Below, piece after piece: positions 18,988 to 28,394 of a stretch of 64,000 bases of DNA (positions are counted from its first letter, which is position 1; every line of letters starts with the position of its first letter). The DNA comes from Pseudomonas fluorescens (GTDB lineage: Bacteria > Pseudomonadota > Gammaproteobacteria > Pseudomonadales > Pseudomonadaceae): NCBI RefSeq assembly GCF_040448305.1, contig NZ_CP148752.1, forward strand, positions 3,720,001 to 3,784,000, written 5' to 3'. The notes below the pieces were generated by a model that ran no database searches, had not been told where the DNA came from, and worked only from the letters and a program-made list of their open reading frames with translations. Both the position numbers and the translations under genes were made by a program.

Positions 18988-20646
18988 ATGTACGTATACG
19001 ACGAATACGATCAGCGGATCATCGAGGACCGCGTCAAGCAGTTCCGTGATCAGACCCGACGCTATCTGGCAGGCGAGCTGAGCGAAGAAGAATTCCGCCC
19101 CCTGCGCCTGCAAAATGGCCTTTATATCCAGCGTTTCGCGCCTATGTTGCGAGTCGCCGTGCCTTACGGCCAACTGACTTCGCGCCAGACGCGAATGATG
19201 GCCAAAATTGCCCGCGACTACGACAAGGGCTACGCCCACATCAGTACCCGGCAGAACGTGCAGTTCAACTGGCCGGCCGTGGAAGACATTCCGGACATTC
19301 TTGCCGAACTGGCCACCGTGCAGATGCACGCGATCCAGACCAGCGGCAACTGCCTGCGCAACGTCACCACCGACCAGTTTGCCGGTGTCGCCGCCGACGA
19401 GCTGATCGACCCGCGTCCATGGTGCGAGATTGTCCGCCAGTGGACCACGTTCCACCCGGAATTCGCCTACCTGCCGCGCAAATTCAAGATCGCCGTCAAC
19501 GGTTCGACTTCCGACCGCGCCGCCATCGAAGTCCATGACATCGGCCTTGAGCCGGTGCACAACGCCGCTGGCGAACTGGGCTTCCGTGTATTGGTCGGCG
19601 GCGGCCTGGGCCGTACGCCGGTGGTCGGTGCATTCATCAATGAATTCCTGCCGTGGCAAGACCTGTTGAGCTACCTCGACGCCATCCTGCGGGTCTACAA
19701 CCGCTATGGCCGTCGCGACAACAAGTACAAGGCGCGGATCAAGATCCTGGTCAAAGCGCTGACGCCTGAAGTCTTCGCGCAGAAAGTCGATGCGGAAATG
19801 GAGCACCTTCGCGGTGGCCAGACCACATTGACCGAAGCCGAAGTGCAGCGCGTCGCCAAGCATTTCGTCGACCCGGACTACAAGGCCCTGGAAAACCAGG
19901 CAGCCGCACTGGCCGAGCTCGACCAGCAACACCCGGGCTTCGCCCGCTGGCGCGTGCGCAACACCCTGGCCCACAAGAAGCCGGGTTATGTGGCCGTGAC
20001 CTTGTCCCTGAAGCCAACCGGCGTTGCACCGGGCGACATCACCGACAAACAGCTCGACGCCGTGGCCGATCTGGCCGACCGTTACAGCTTCGGTCAACTG
20101 CGCACCTCCCACGAGCAGAACATCATCCTGGCCGACGTCGAGCAGGACAAACTGTTCGCCATGTGGGGCGAGCTGCGCGAGCAAGGCTTCGCCACGCCGA
20201 ACATCGGCCTGCTGACCGACATCATCTGCTGCCCGGGCGGCGATTTCTGCTCCCTGGCCAACGCCAAGTCGATCCCGATCGCCGAATCGATCCAGCGCCG
20301 TTTCGACGACCTGGACTACCTGTTCGACATCGGCGAACTGGACCTGAACATCTCCGGCTGCATGAACGCCTGTGGTCACCACCACGTCGGCCACATCGGC
20401 ATCCTGGGGGTGGACAAGAAAGGCGAAGAGTTCTATCAGGTTTCCCTCGGCGGCAGCGCCAGCCGTGACGCCAGCCTGGGCAAGATCCTCGGCCCGTCCT
20501 TTGCCCAGGAAGCCATGCCTGACGTGATCGAAAAGCTGATCGACGTGTACATCGAACAACGTACCGAAGACGAACGCTTCATCGACACCTATCAGCGTAT
20601 TGGCATCGACCTCTTCAAGGAGCGTGTCTATGCAGCGAATAATTAA
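18988..20646 (+). CDS. cysI: Sulfite reductase, haemoprotein subunit (nitrite/sulfite reductase family)
   Basis: 552 aa. Two ferredoxin-like half domains and two catalytic halves of the sirohaem nitrite/sulfite reductase family. The 4Fe-4S/sirohaem ligands are visible as CPGGDFC (C-x5-C) followed by CMNAC (C-x3-C) in SGCMNACGHHHVGHIGI. It reduces sulfite to sulfide with six electrons in cysteine synthesis; the pseudomonad enzyme is of the ferredoxin/NirA-like type. ATG 18988 follows ACAGGACTTAT. The 3' end overlaps the DUF934 gene by 17 bases, so the two are cotranscribed. Confidence 0.93.
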   Translation: MYVYDEYDQRIIEDRVKQFRDQTRRYLAGELSEEEFRPLRLQNGLYIQRFAPMLRVAVPYGQLTSRQTRMMAKIARDYDKGYAHISTRQNVQFNWPAVEDIPDILAELATVQMHAIQTSGNCLRNVTTDQFAGVAADELIDPRPWCEIVRQWTTFHPEFAYLPRKFKIAVNGSTSDRAAIEVHDIGLEPVHNAAGELGFRVLVGGGLGRTPVVGAFINEFLPWQDLLSYLDAILRVYNRYGRRDNKYKARIKILVKALTPEVFAQKVDAEMEHLRGGQTTLTEAEVQRVAKHFVDPDYKALENQAAALAELDQQHPGFARWRVRNTLAHKKPGYVAVTLSLKPTGVAPGDITDKQLDAVADLADRYSFGQLRTSHEQNIILADVEQDKLFAMWGELREQGFATPNIGLLTDIICCPGGDFCSLANAKSIPIAESIQRRFDDLDYLFDIGELDLNISGCMNACGHHHVGHIGILGVDKKGEEFYQVSLGGSASRDASLGKILGPSFAQEAMPDVIEKLIDVYIEQRTEDERFIDTYQRIGIDLFKERVYAANN

Positions 20647-21124
20647 GAACAACGAGGTCGTCGACGAGACCTGGCACCTGCTGCCCAAGGATTTCAACAT
20701 CGACGAGATCAGCAACTGCGACGACCTCATCGTGCCGTTGCAGCTGTGGCGCGAACACAGCCGCATGCTCCTGGCCCGTGACGGCGGCCTGGGCATCTGG
20801 CTGGACGCCGATGAAGAAGCCGAGGAGATCGGCGAAGACGTGGCGCAGTTCCAGGTCATCGCCCTGAACTTCCCGGCATTCACCGATGGCCGCAACTACT
20901 CCAACGCCCGCCTGCTGCGTGACCGTTACGGTTTCAAGGGCGAATTGCGGGCCATTGGCGACGTGCTGCGTGACCAGTTGTTCTACATGCATCGCTGTGG
21001 TTTCGACGCATTCGCCATTCGCGCCGACAAAGACCCGCACGAAGCCCTTGAAGGCCTCAAGGACTTCTCGGTGTCCTATCAGGCAGCTACCGACGAACCG
21101 CTACCGCTGTTCCGTCGCCGCTGA
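20630..21124 (+). CDS. DUF934 protein, sulfite-reductase-associated
   Basis: 164 aa, beginning MQRIIKNNEVVDETWHLL and containing the family's conserved ALNFPAFTDGRNYSNARLLR and a C-terminal DAFAIR block. DUF934 proteins are found almost always next to cysI-type sulfite reductases and are presumed to assist sulfate assimilation; their biochemical role is not settled. It starts inside cysI and ends at a strong terminator. Soluble and without a signal peptide. Confidence 0.92.
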   Translation: MQRIIKNNEVVDETWHLLPKDFNIDEISNCDDLIVPLQLWREHSRMLLARDGGLGIWLDADEEAEEIGEDVAQFQVIALNFPAFTDGRNYSNARLLRDRYGFKGELRAIGDVLRDQLFYMHRCGFDAFAIRADKDPHEALEGLKDFSVSYQAATDEPLPLFRRR

Positions 21125-21129
21125 CCGTC

Positions 21130-21165
21130 ACGCCTTGAACCCCGCCCCGGGGCTCAAGGCGTTTT
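21130..21165 (+). terminator. Intrinsic terminator of cysI-DUF934
   Basis: A long stem (ACGCCTTGA ... TCAAGGCGT, with an inner CCCC/GGGG section) directly after the DUF934 stop, followed by TTTT. It also lies beyond the stop of the convergent LRR gene. Confidence 0.85.
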
Positions 21166-21175
21166 ACCCTGCCCG

Positions 21176-24100
21176 CTAAATCACCGGATAATCGGCCAGC
21201 GGCATCGGCCGCCCCATGGCGACCCAATCGCGGTACAGCCGGACTCGATCCTCCAGCACCACGAACAACCGGAACGGATTCTCCGCATCGGCCATCCGCG
21301 TTTCGACGCACTGCCGCAACCAACCCCACAACTCTTCTGACGTATCCGCCTCGTGGAGCAAGCGCCACACGCGTGCCTGCAGCGACCGATAACCGACCTG
21401 GAAATCCGCCGTCAGGCTCAATCCATCCATGACCCGGAGCAACGTACTGCCCGATGGCTTGACGGCCAATCGTTGCCAGATCTGTTGCCGGGCTTCGCGC
21501 ACGCTTTCATCGCCCTCCTCCAGCCAGGGCGTCGCACTGCCGTAATCGGCACCCGGCTCACTCAGCCACAGATTGATACCGGTGCGTTCGCGATGATCGA
21601 CCAGGCGCAACAACGTCTCTTCATCCGTCAGCGGATTACCCCACAGTTTCACCCGGTCCCGGGAGACCGCCTGATTGAGTATCGCGTAGGGAACCCGGCT
21701 GATCCGGTTGCCTCGCAAGTCGAGCGAGGTGAGGTACGGCTGATCGGCGATGCCAATCGGGCAATGACTGATCCCGGCGTTTCTCAGGTTCAATACACGC
21801 AACTCATTCAACCCCAATACCACGGGCGGGACAGTCAACGGGTTGTCACTCAGGTCCAGCACTTGCAAGCTCACCAGATCACGAAATTGCGAAACCGTGT
21901 TCTCCTGAAGCTGAAGAAAAGTTGAACTCAGGTTGAGCGTTGTGAGTCGAGTCATTTGCCGAACCGGTGGAGGCAATACCCCCTCCAGCACATCATCTGC
22001 ATTGAGCCGACGCAGATCCACGCGTTCCAGGTTCAGGGAGTGCAGATTGGGAAAACTTTCGAGAAAAGCGTTCAGGCTCTCGCGCTCGACCAGGTGCAGG
22101 CCGTGCATCGATAGCTCGACGACATCATTGAAGCGCACGTTCATCGTCGGCAGCCGATGGAAGTCCTCGAACCCCAGATCCAGCCTGTAGCCGGAAAACA
22201 CCTCGCCAGACATCACTCTATTGATCTGGGGCGGGCATTTTTGCCAGATGCTCATCAATTCATCGCCCAGCTCAATTCGCGTTTCACGCTCGTAATCGAT
22301 CACGGTTTGCAGCAGCTCGACATTGTGCGCCGCCACCTGCTCGGGACTCATGCCCTTGGCGTCATCATCGCCCACCGCGAGAAAATCCACGTCCATGTCA
22401 TTGACATCCAGCGCGGCCTGGTCAACCCATTGACGCAGATCGGCATGCAACTGCCGCACCTCGAGCGTCAGGCGATCCACCAGCGCCTGGGCCCCGGCAC
22501 CCGCCGTCAGGAGTAACTCGTCCGCCTGGGCATTGGAGAATTCCGGATACAGATCCCTGACCTGCATGCGCATGATTTCGTGAGCCAGCACAGCACCCCG
22601 TGGCGTGTTCGGAAAGCCGCCGCCGCGCAATCCCCCGGCTTCGAACGACAACCGCGAATCCATTCGATCCAGGCCGAGCAACAGTTCGGCGCGGGACAAG
22701 GCATGCGCGCCAATACGCAAACGCAACTGGCTGGCCGCGTCGGGCGAGCTTAGCGACATCGCCGCGCGCTCCTCCCCTGACATTAGATCGACCAGCGCGG
22801 CAAACAGATCCGAACCCTCGCCGTCGGTAGCCGCCACCGTGGCATACCGATAGCGATCACCGACCTTGATCAAGCGCCGGCAATCCGCCGAATCGAGCGG
22901 GCCGCAACGGTCCAGGACCCGGCCACTGATCGACCCGTCGAGCACTTCGATGCGCAAGCCTTTCGGCCAACCGGGCAGGCGTTCCAGGGAGTGCAACGCC
23001 AGGACATCGGTTTCTGGAGCGATGACCGAGCGCAAGTACAGGCCTTCATAGGCCCGGTTGAGTCGTACATGCCGCTGATACTCGCGTGCCTTGTTGTCCA
23101 GGCGCTTGAACAGTTGCAGCGCCTCGTCAGCATCGACGGGCCGATCGATGTCGACCCCCGAACGATCGAGGATCTGCTCCACGGCACTTTTCGGCAAATC
23201 GGGGTACTCGCGCTGAAACAGGCGAATCCAATCCTGGTCCGAGTGCTGGAGCGCCTGATAGCGGGCGTTGAACAATCCGGCCCGTGCTTTCGGATCGGCG
23301 ACGACTTCAAGTTCCTGATCGAGCTTGAAGCGAGCGATGGTGTCGGCAAGCGACGGCGTCGGCGCACGACCGGTCTGCATCAGACGCAGCATATCGTCGT
23401 CGACCGTGCTGATCCGCGCGATCTGCGCCAATACCTCATCACTGAAGGCAGCAAGCGGTGCGCAAACGCCACGCATCAACTCCACACGTGTCGACACCGG
23501 TGCCGAAACCGACCCGGGTGTGGGCTCGGCCGGCGCTCCGGGATGTGGCTCGTTCCCCGGCTCCCCCGACTCGTGCAGCGTTCCGGCGATTTTCTCTTCG
23601 CCCTTGAGTGCCGCCACCGCCCCGGCCAACGGGAGTGAATTGAGCAAGCCGAACACCGTACGCGTCACGCCCTCGGAGCGCTGCTCCGGTGTTTTACCGT
23701 TGATGGCCTGATCGATGCCGTAACCGGCGTCGATCAGGCCGGCCAGCACCAGGACGCCCTCACCTCCCGGAATGAACAATGCCAAAGGCCCAAGCCGGTT
23801 GATCCACTGCACAAGCGGTTCCACCACCGCGCTCAGGTTGTCGCGATTGACCTGGGCATCGTCACGGATGGTTTTGACGCTGGCCATGGAGGCCTGCTTC
23901 ATGGTCAGCACCAGTTGCGCAAACGGATCGGTGTCGGTCGGCGCACGCTCAAGGTCGATATAGTCCTGCGGGTCCCAGAAACCGTCGTTGTTGAAGAACC
24001 CCGCGTTCTTTTTCAGCCAGTGCTCCTTCGGGTAAACCGCCATGCCCTCCAACGCCGTCAACACGCCCGCATGGAAGGTGCCGTCCTCACGATCGTCCTC

Positions 24101-25069
24101 GGCAAAATGCGCGACCAGCGCTTGCCGTGTGGCGGCAACCCTGCCTTGGGCCACGATCCATTGGCGCAGGTGCCGCCAGTCGGCGAATTCATGCAAGGGT
24201 GAGGAGTTGCCGGGAATATTCAACAAGACCCGGCCGCTGTGACGGTGGCGGTAACACCAGATATCGTCCGAGGTGTAGCGATAGATCGTCAGCCGACCTA
24301 CTTCGATCGGCGCACTGACGCGAGTGGGCGCCTGCACCTGATCGATGGACAACGCACTCCAGGCCTGCTCCGCTGGCAAACCGGCGGCCTGCATGGCCAG
24401 GGCCAGGCCTTCCTGACTCAAACTGCCCTCCTGATGTTGCAGGCAGGCGCTCATGATAAAGGCGGCCTTGGCCGAGGTTCTCAGGTCGTAAGGCTGCGCC
24501 TGGGCGATTCGCTTGTCGGAGGGCCAGGCGCGATCCAGGTAAGCCTGATAGAGGGTTTGCAAATCCAGCTCCCATACCCACTGCTTGAACGCCGCTGGCC
24601 TGAGGGCAATTTGCGTTGCCGATCCATACACCTGAGGCGTGGTCTGGCGATAGATGCCTTCGTAGGTATGGTGATTGCCATTGCCGTGATCGGCGAATTC
24701 ATCGACATGCTCCACGATGCGAATGGACGGACCGACATCGGGCGGTGTGTACAAGCCGAATGCGCTTTCGGCGAAGCGCCCGTCACCAACGGTCTGGTAG
24801 TTCGCCAGCAACGCCTGCACCAGGGTTTGCGTGTTTGCCACTTGGCCTTGCTCGATGCCGTCCTGCGGCGGGTGCCCGCGGTAGCGGTAATCCAGAGTGA
24901 CCAACAGGGCGGTTTGCGGGTCGATGTCTTGCCCCCATTTTTCCTTGATCAACTGTGCACCGAACTGCTCGGGAGACTGCGGTAAAGCCGCGCTCACCAC
25001 AGACTTCAGTGTTTCGCGCAGCGACGCAAGATCGGGATGAAGCGGTGTCTGATGGTCATTCATATGCAT
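21176..25069 (-). CDS. Second giant DUF6543/LRR protein with a truncated NEL-like end
   Basis: 1297 aa. N-terminal DUF6543-like half; a shared block LALHSLERLPGWPKGLRIEV matching the paralogue at 10350-16986; one LRR module (MHGLHLVERESLNAFL, LHSLNLERVDLRRL, LQVLDLSDNPLTVP, LTSLDLRGNRISRVP); then a NEL-like helical start (QIWQRLAVKPSGSTLLRVM, VWRLLHEADTSEELWGWL). Where the frameshifted paralogue has the catalytic CVDG, this one reads NPFRLFVV and the protein stops about 30 residues later, after RLYRDWVAMGRP. It therefore lacks the catalytic cysteine and most of the ligase domain. Two start codons are possible, 25069 and 25063. No Sec signal. Likely role: effector or surface/interaction protein without ligase activity, an inference only. 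Confidence 0.78.
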   Translation of the reverse strand: MHMNDHQTPLHPDLASLRETLKSVVSAALPQSPEQFGAQLIKEKWGQDIDPQTALLVTLDYRYRGHPPQDGIEQGQVANTQTLVQALLANYQTVGDGRFAESAFGLYTPPDVGPSIRIVEHVDEFADHGNGNHHTYEGIYRQTTPQVYGSATQIALRPAAFKQWVWELDLQTLYQAYLDRAWPSDKRIAQAQPYDLRTSAKAAFIMSACLQHQEGSLSQEGLALAMQAAGLPAEQAWSALSIDQVQAPTRVSAPIEVGRLTIYRYTSDDIWCYRHRHSGRVLLNIPGNSSPLHEFADWRHLRQWIVAQGRVAATRQALVAHFAEDDREDGTFHAGVLTALEGMAVYPKEHWLKKNAGFFNNDGFWDPQDYIDLERAPTDTDPFAQLVLTMKQASMASVKTIRDDAQVNRDNLSAVVEPLVQWINRLGPLALFIPGGEGVLVLAGLIDAGYGIDQAINGKTPEQRSEGVTRTVFGLLNSLPLAGAVAALKGEEKIAGTLHESGEPGNEPHPGAPAEPTPGSVSAPVSTRVELMRGVCAPLAAFSDEVLAQIARISTVDDDMLRLMQTGRAPTPSLADTIARFKLDQELEVVADPKARAGLFNARYQALQHSDQDWIRLFQREYPDLPKSAVEQILDRSGVDIDRPVDADEALQLFKRLDNKAREYQRHVRLNRAYEGLYLRSVIAPETDVLALHSLERLPGWPKGLRIEVLDGSISGRVLDRCGPLDSADCRRLIKVGDRYRYATVAATDGEGSDLFAALVDLMSGEERAAMSLSSPDAASQLRLRIGAHALSRAELLLGLDRMDSRLSFEAGGLRGGGFPNTPRGAVLAHEIMRMQVRDLYPEFSNAQADELLLTAGAGAQALVDRLTLEVRQLHADLRQWVDQAALDVNDMDVDFLAVGDDDAKGMSPEQVAAHNVELLQTVIDYERETRIELGDELMSIWQKCPPQINRVMSGEVFSGYRLDLGFEDFHRLPTMNVRFNDVVELSMHGLHLVERESLNAFLESFPNLHSLNLERVDLRRLNADDVLEGVLPPPVRQMTRLTTLNLSSTFLQLQENTVSQFRDLVSLQVLDLSDNPLTVPPVVLGLNELRVLNLRNAGISHCPIGIADQPYLTSLDLRGNRISRVPYAILNQAVSRDRVKLWGNPLTDEETLLRLVDHRERTGINLWLSEPGADYGSATPWLEEGDESVREARQQIWQRLAVKPSGSTLLRVMDGLSLTADFQVGYRSLQARVWRLLHEADTSEELWGWLRQCVETRMADAENPFRLFVVLEDRVRLYRDWVAMGRPMPLADYPVI

Positions 25070-25194
25070 TCCATGGCAACTATTTTTGGAACACCAACAT
25101 AACCAGCTGCCGCGTTGCCGAAAGCAGGAACGGTCGCCTGCTGCCTACAGAGATTTCGCCGAGCCGTGGAGGACATCGGGCAAGCATTCGCAGG

Positions 25195-25267
25195 ATCGAG
25201 TAGGAGGCGGCTTCACAGCCGCCGTCCTCTCACACCACCGTACGTACGGGTCCGTATACGGCGGTTC
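25195..25267 (-). ncRNA. Group II intron domains V and VI
   Basis: On the minus strand, ACCGCCGTA pairs with TACGGTGGT, leaving a two-base CG bulge on the 3' side and a short GC-capped upper stem: the domain V shape. Domain VI follows as a GGCGGC/GCCGCC hairpin closed by AGGA/TCCT, with the candidate branch-point A in CTACTCGAT. The stop codon of the reverse transcriptase lies at the very start of domain V. Confidence 0.82.
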
Positions 25268-26687
25268 AGGTTATGCGGTTAAGCCGTTTTATCGTATCCA
25301 GTATTGGGACCAGCCCCAGGCTGTCCCACAGCTTCTTCGGCAGCGCGTGATTCATATGTGACGCTCCCGAATTCCACCATGGCCCGCGCCCGTTGAACGC
25401 TGATTTGCAGGCGCGTGTTTCGCTGATCCCCAGACGTATCAGGTTGCGCGCCCTCGTTGGGCGCTGCTTCCATTGACGCCAAATGACACAGCGAAGTTTA
25501 CGGCGCATCCAGCCATCCAACTCCTCAAGGGGGCGGTTGCTCTGGCTGAGCTTGAAGTAACCCGCCCAACCACGTAACACCGGGTTAATCCGTTCAATGA
25601 CGCTTGCCATCTTGTGGCCCCGCGCTCCGCGCAGCAGTTCTCTGAGCCGATCGCGCAAGCGATTCAGGCTCATCGTAGCTACTTTCAGCCTCGGCTGTTT
25701 ATGCAGGCTCATCCCGTAACCCAAGTAATCACACGCCCACGGCCGTGCTACTCGGCTCTTTTCTTGATTCAACGTCAGTTTCAGGCGTTGATTCAGGAAG
25801 CGCTCAACCCTGACCAGCACTCGCTCGCCAGCACGACGACTGCGCACATAAATGTTGGCGTCGTCGGCATAGCGTACAAAACGATGGCCCCGCCGTTCCA
25901 GTTCGCGGTCGAGTTCATTGAGCAGGATGTTCGACAACAACGGTGAGAGCGGGCCGCCTTGCGGCGTCCCTTCCTGCCGTCGGCTGGCGATCCCGCCCGA
26001 CATCATTCCCGCTTCGAGATAACGACGGATCAGCATAAGCACACGTTTATCTTCGATTTGACGCTCGATGTAGACCATCAATACATCGTGGTTGACCCGA
26101 TCAAAGAACTTCTCCAGATCGAGTTCCACGCACCAGCGGTGGCCCGCCGCCACATGGGCGCGGGCGGTTTCGATGGCTTGATGAGTGCTTCTGCCCGGAC
26201 GAAAGCCGTAGCTGTAGTCCGAAAACAGCGGATCGAAGATTGGCGTGAGCTGTTGCAGCAGCGCCTGCTGGATCAGGCGATCCACGACGCTGGGGATACC
26301 CAGCTGTCTTGTGCCGCCTTTGGGTTTGGGGATATCGACGGCGCGTACACCTTGCGGGTGGTATTCGCCGGCCAGCAGCCGAGTCTTGAGGATCGGCCAA
26401 TACTGTTTCACGTAGCCCGCCAGCTGGTCGACCGTCATGCCATCGGCACCCGGTGCGCCCTTGTTGCTGACCACGCGTTGATACGCACGCTTGAGGTTGG
26501 CGGGTGCAAGCACCCGCACCATCAGCGTGTCCGGCTCCGCGTTCGTCCACGCCACAGACGCCGTCGATGTTTGCGCCCTGTCAGCCTTCATCCTCGGATA
26601 CCGTCCAGGACCTGGGGTAACAGTTTTCTCTTGGAGAATATTCTGCGTTTCAACATTCGACGAGACTCTGACGCCTACTGGCGGCAT
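25266..26687 (-). CDS. ltrA: Group II intron-encoded reverse transcriptase/maturase (LtrA-type)
   Basis: 473 aa. RT domain blocks in order: RVVSNKGAPGADGMTV; PKPKGGTRQLGIPSVVDRLIQQAL; FSDYSYGFRPGRSTHQA; VELDLEKFFDRVNHDVLM; GTPQGGPLSPLLSNILLNELD; the catalytic FVRYADDANIYV; then the thumb/X maturase domain (INPVLRGWAGYFKLSQ). There is no HNH endonuclease domain at the C-terminus, in line with class C introns, which prime on the replication fork instead. The protein helps intron splicing and carries out reverse transcription during mobility. Translation could also begin at the internal Met 32 codons downstream (MKADRAQ). All RT motifs look intact. Confidence 0.95.
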   Translation of the reverse strand: MPPVGVRVSSNVETQNILQEKTVTPGPGRYPRMKADRAQTSTASVAWTNAEPDTLMVRVLAPANLKRAYQRVVSNKGAPGADGMTVDQLAGYVKQYWPILKTRLLAGEYHPQGVRAVDIPKPKGGTRQLGIPSVVDRLIQQALLQQLTPIFDPLFSDYSYGFRPGRSTHQAIETARAHVAAGHRWCVELDLEKFFDRVNHDVLMVYIERQIEDKRVLMLIRRYLEAGMMSGGIASRRQEGTPQGGPLSPLLSNILLNELDRELERRGHRFVRYADDANIYVRSRRAGERVLVRVERFLNQRLKLTLNQEKSRVARPWACDYLGYGMSLHKQPRLKVATMSLNRLRDRLRELLRGARGHKMASVIERINPVLRGWAGYFKLSQSNRPLEELDGWMRRKLRCVIWRQWKQRPTRARNLIRLGISETRACKSAFNGRGPWWNSGASHMNHALPKKLWDSLGLVPILDTIKRLNRIT

Positions 26688-27113
26688 AACCTGTTCGGCC
26701 CTTGGTGACGCGGTAATCCGCCACTTACTACGGCCTCAGCTGACTTCTGTGGGCTCATCCCGTCGCCTCTCGACGCTCGGTAGCACAGTGGCAAACCCAC
26801 AGATCTCCCAGGGTAATTCGCGCGACCTTCCTGCTTATGCCTGTCGGATCTACGTCACAGCGTTCCGTGCAAGTATTGGGCTTTGAAGATATTGGCCTTC
26901 TTACCCCGCTGCGCCGCCTCTATCCGCTTCCTGTTCGTCAGGCCAGCATTTTGCCTCGGGCTTCCTTCAGATTCGCAGTCGCCCGCGACACCCTTGCCTC
27001 TGGCTAACACTTCCCCTTGCCGGGTGTGTAGAGGACTTTCACCTCCAAGTCACCAGCGTGGCCACCACAGCCAAGCTGGTTGCGCTTCGCGCAACGCGCC
27101 ATGCCTGGCGCAC

Positions 27114-27143
27114 CAAAAAAAAGCCGGGACAAATGCCCCGGCT
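27114..27143 (-). terminator. Intrinsic terminator of sohB, 5' exon flank of the intron
   Basis: On the minus strand AGCCGGGGCATTTGTCCCGG begins a stem closed by CCCGGCT and followed by nine Ts. It lies 27 bases after the sohB stop; the group II intron begins one base after the T run. Confidence 0.92.
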
Positions 27144-27170
27144 GGATGTTTTGCAGTATCTCCTGGCCCG

Positions 27171-28193
27171 TTACCAGAAGCGTTGCTGGGTCAAACGGCT
27201 CCACCAGCTCAGCAGCACGCGATCGACCGAGCCGCTGGCGGCCATGCCAATGCGCTCTGGCAGGCTTTTGCGTTCGGTGTAATGCAAGTGATAGAGCTCG
27301 GACTTGCTGGCGCGCTCGGAGAGGTATTCATCACTGGTCTTGAGTTCGTCGACCAGTTGTTTGTCCAGCGCTGCGACACCGAGCCAGATTTCGCCGGTGG
27401 CCACTTCATCGATCGCCAGTTGCGGGCGATAGCGCGACACGAAGTTCTTGAACAGTTGATGGGTGATGTCCAGGTCTTGCTGGAACTTCTCCCGCCCCTT
27501 CTCGGTGTTTTCGCCAAACACGGTCAGGGTGCGTTTGTATTCACCGGCGGTCAGCACTTCGAAGTCGATGTCGTGCTTTTTCAGCAAGCGATTGACGTTG
27601 GGCAACTGCGCCACCACGCCAATCGAGCCGAGAATCGCGAAGGGTGCACTGATGATCTTCTGCCCAATGCACGCCATCATGTAGCCACCACTGGCCGCGA
27701 CCTTGTCGATGCACACGGTCAAGGGCACGCCGGCCTCACGGATTCGTGCCAGTTGCGAGGAGGCCAGACCGTAGCTGTGAACCATGCCACCGCCGCTTTC
27801 CAGGCGCAGCACCACTTCGTCCTTCGGTGTGGCCAGGGTCAGCAAGGCAGTGATTTCGTGGCGCAGGCTTTCGGTGGCCGAAGCCTTGATATCGCCATTG
27901 AAATCCAGCACGAACACCCGGGGTTTGGCCTCGGGTTTTTTCTTCTGCTTTTTGTCGGTTTTAGCCTGGGTCTTGCGCAAGGCCTTGAGCTGGTCCTTGT
28001 CGAGCAAGGTCTGCTCCAGGCGTTCGCGCAGCTCTTTGTAGAAATCATTGAGCTTGCTGACCTGCAACTGGCCGGACGACTTGCGCCGCCCCTTGCTGCG
28101 CAAGGCCGCAAAACTGGCCAGGACCACCAGAATGGCAATCACCAGGGTCACGGTCTTGGCCAGAAATATGGCGTACTCGGAAAAAAACTCCAC
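27171..28193 (-). CDS. sohB: SohB, inner-membrane signal-peptide-peptidase-like serine protease
   Basis: 340 aa. One N-terminal membrane helix (about residues 10-30), a charged coiled-coil-like linker rich in Lys (to ~90) and an S49 (SppA-like) protease domain. The catalytic serine is S168 in KVAASGGYM and the general-base lysine K220 in GEYKRTL, the Ser-Lys dyad of this family. SohB acts at the periplasmic face of the inner membrane and in E. coli suppresses loss of DegP; its natural substrates are not well defined. It is followed by a strong terminator and the group II intron. Confidence 0.93.
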   Translation of the reverse strand: MEFFSEYAIFLAKTVTLVIAILVVLASFAALRSKGRRKSSGQLQVSKLNDFYKELRERLEQTLLDKDQLKALRKTQAKTDKKQKKKPEAKPRVFVLDFNGDIKASATESLRHEITALLTLATPKDEVVLRLESGGGMVHSYGLASSQLARIREAGVPLTVCIDKVAASGGYMMACIGQKIISAPFAILGSIGVVAQLPNVNRLLKKHDIDFEVLTAGEYKRTLTVFGENTEKGREKFQQDLDITHQLFKNFVSRYRPQLAIDEVATGEIWLGVAALDKQLVDELKTSDEYLSERASKSELYHLHYTERKSLPERIGMAASGSVDRVLLSWWSRLTQQRFW

Positions 28194-28394
28194 AGGGACT
28201 CCTCAAACGATGCGCGGCTTGAACGCGCGCGGGATACCTCCAGCATACCCATGCGCCGACCTTGCGACCAGCCATGAAACCTCTGGCAGCAGGCCTGTAA
28301 CGGGCATTTCAAACAAGCGTATGTTTTTTCATTGACAGCACACCGCCATCCTCATAACCTCGCCAAACCTTCAACGTACCGGGAAGACGCGGAC

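Larger units (their letters stand above)
25195..27113 (-). mobile_element. Complete group II intron, probably class C (IIC)
   Basis: A 1919-nt element read on the minus strand. The 5' end begins GTGCGCC at 27113, immediately after the T tract of the sohB terminator, the insertion preference of class C introns. Domain I shows the typical GGAGGTGAAAGTCCTC block near 27030. A reverse transcriptase/maturase lies in domain IV, and domains V and VI end with CTACTCGAT at 25195. The domain V lower stem contains CGC rather than AGC as the candidate catalytic triad, another class C trait. Both ends and the ORF look intact, so it may be mobile. It lies between sohB and the second giant LRR gene without breaking either. 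Confidence 0.88.

Noticed and set aside
26883..28277. 464-codon plus-strand frame across sohB and the intron 5' part
   Set aside because: Crosses the intron boundary and the sohB terminator, and is antisense to the well-supported sohB.
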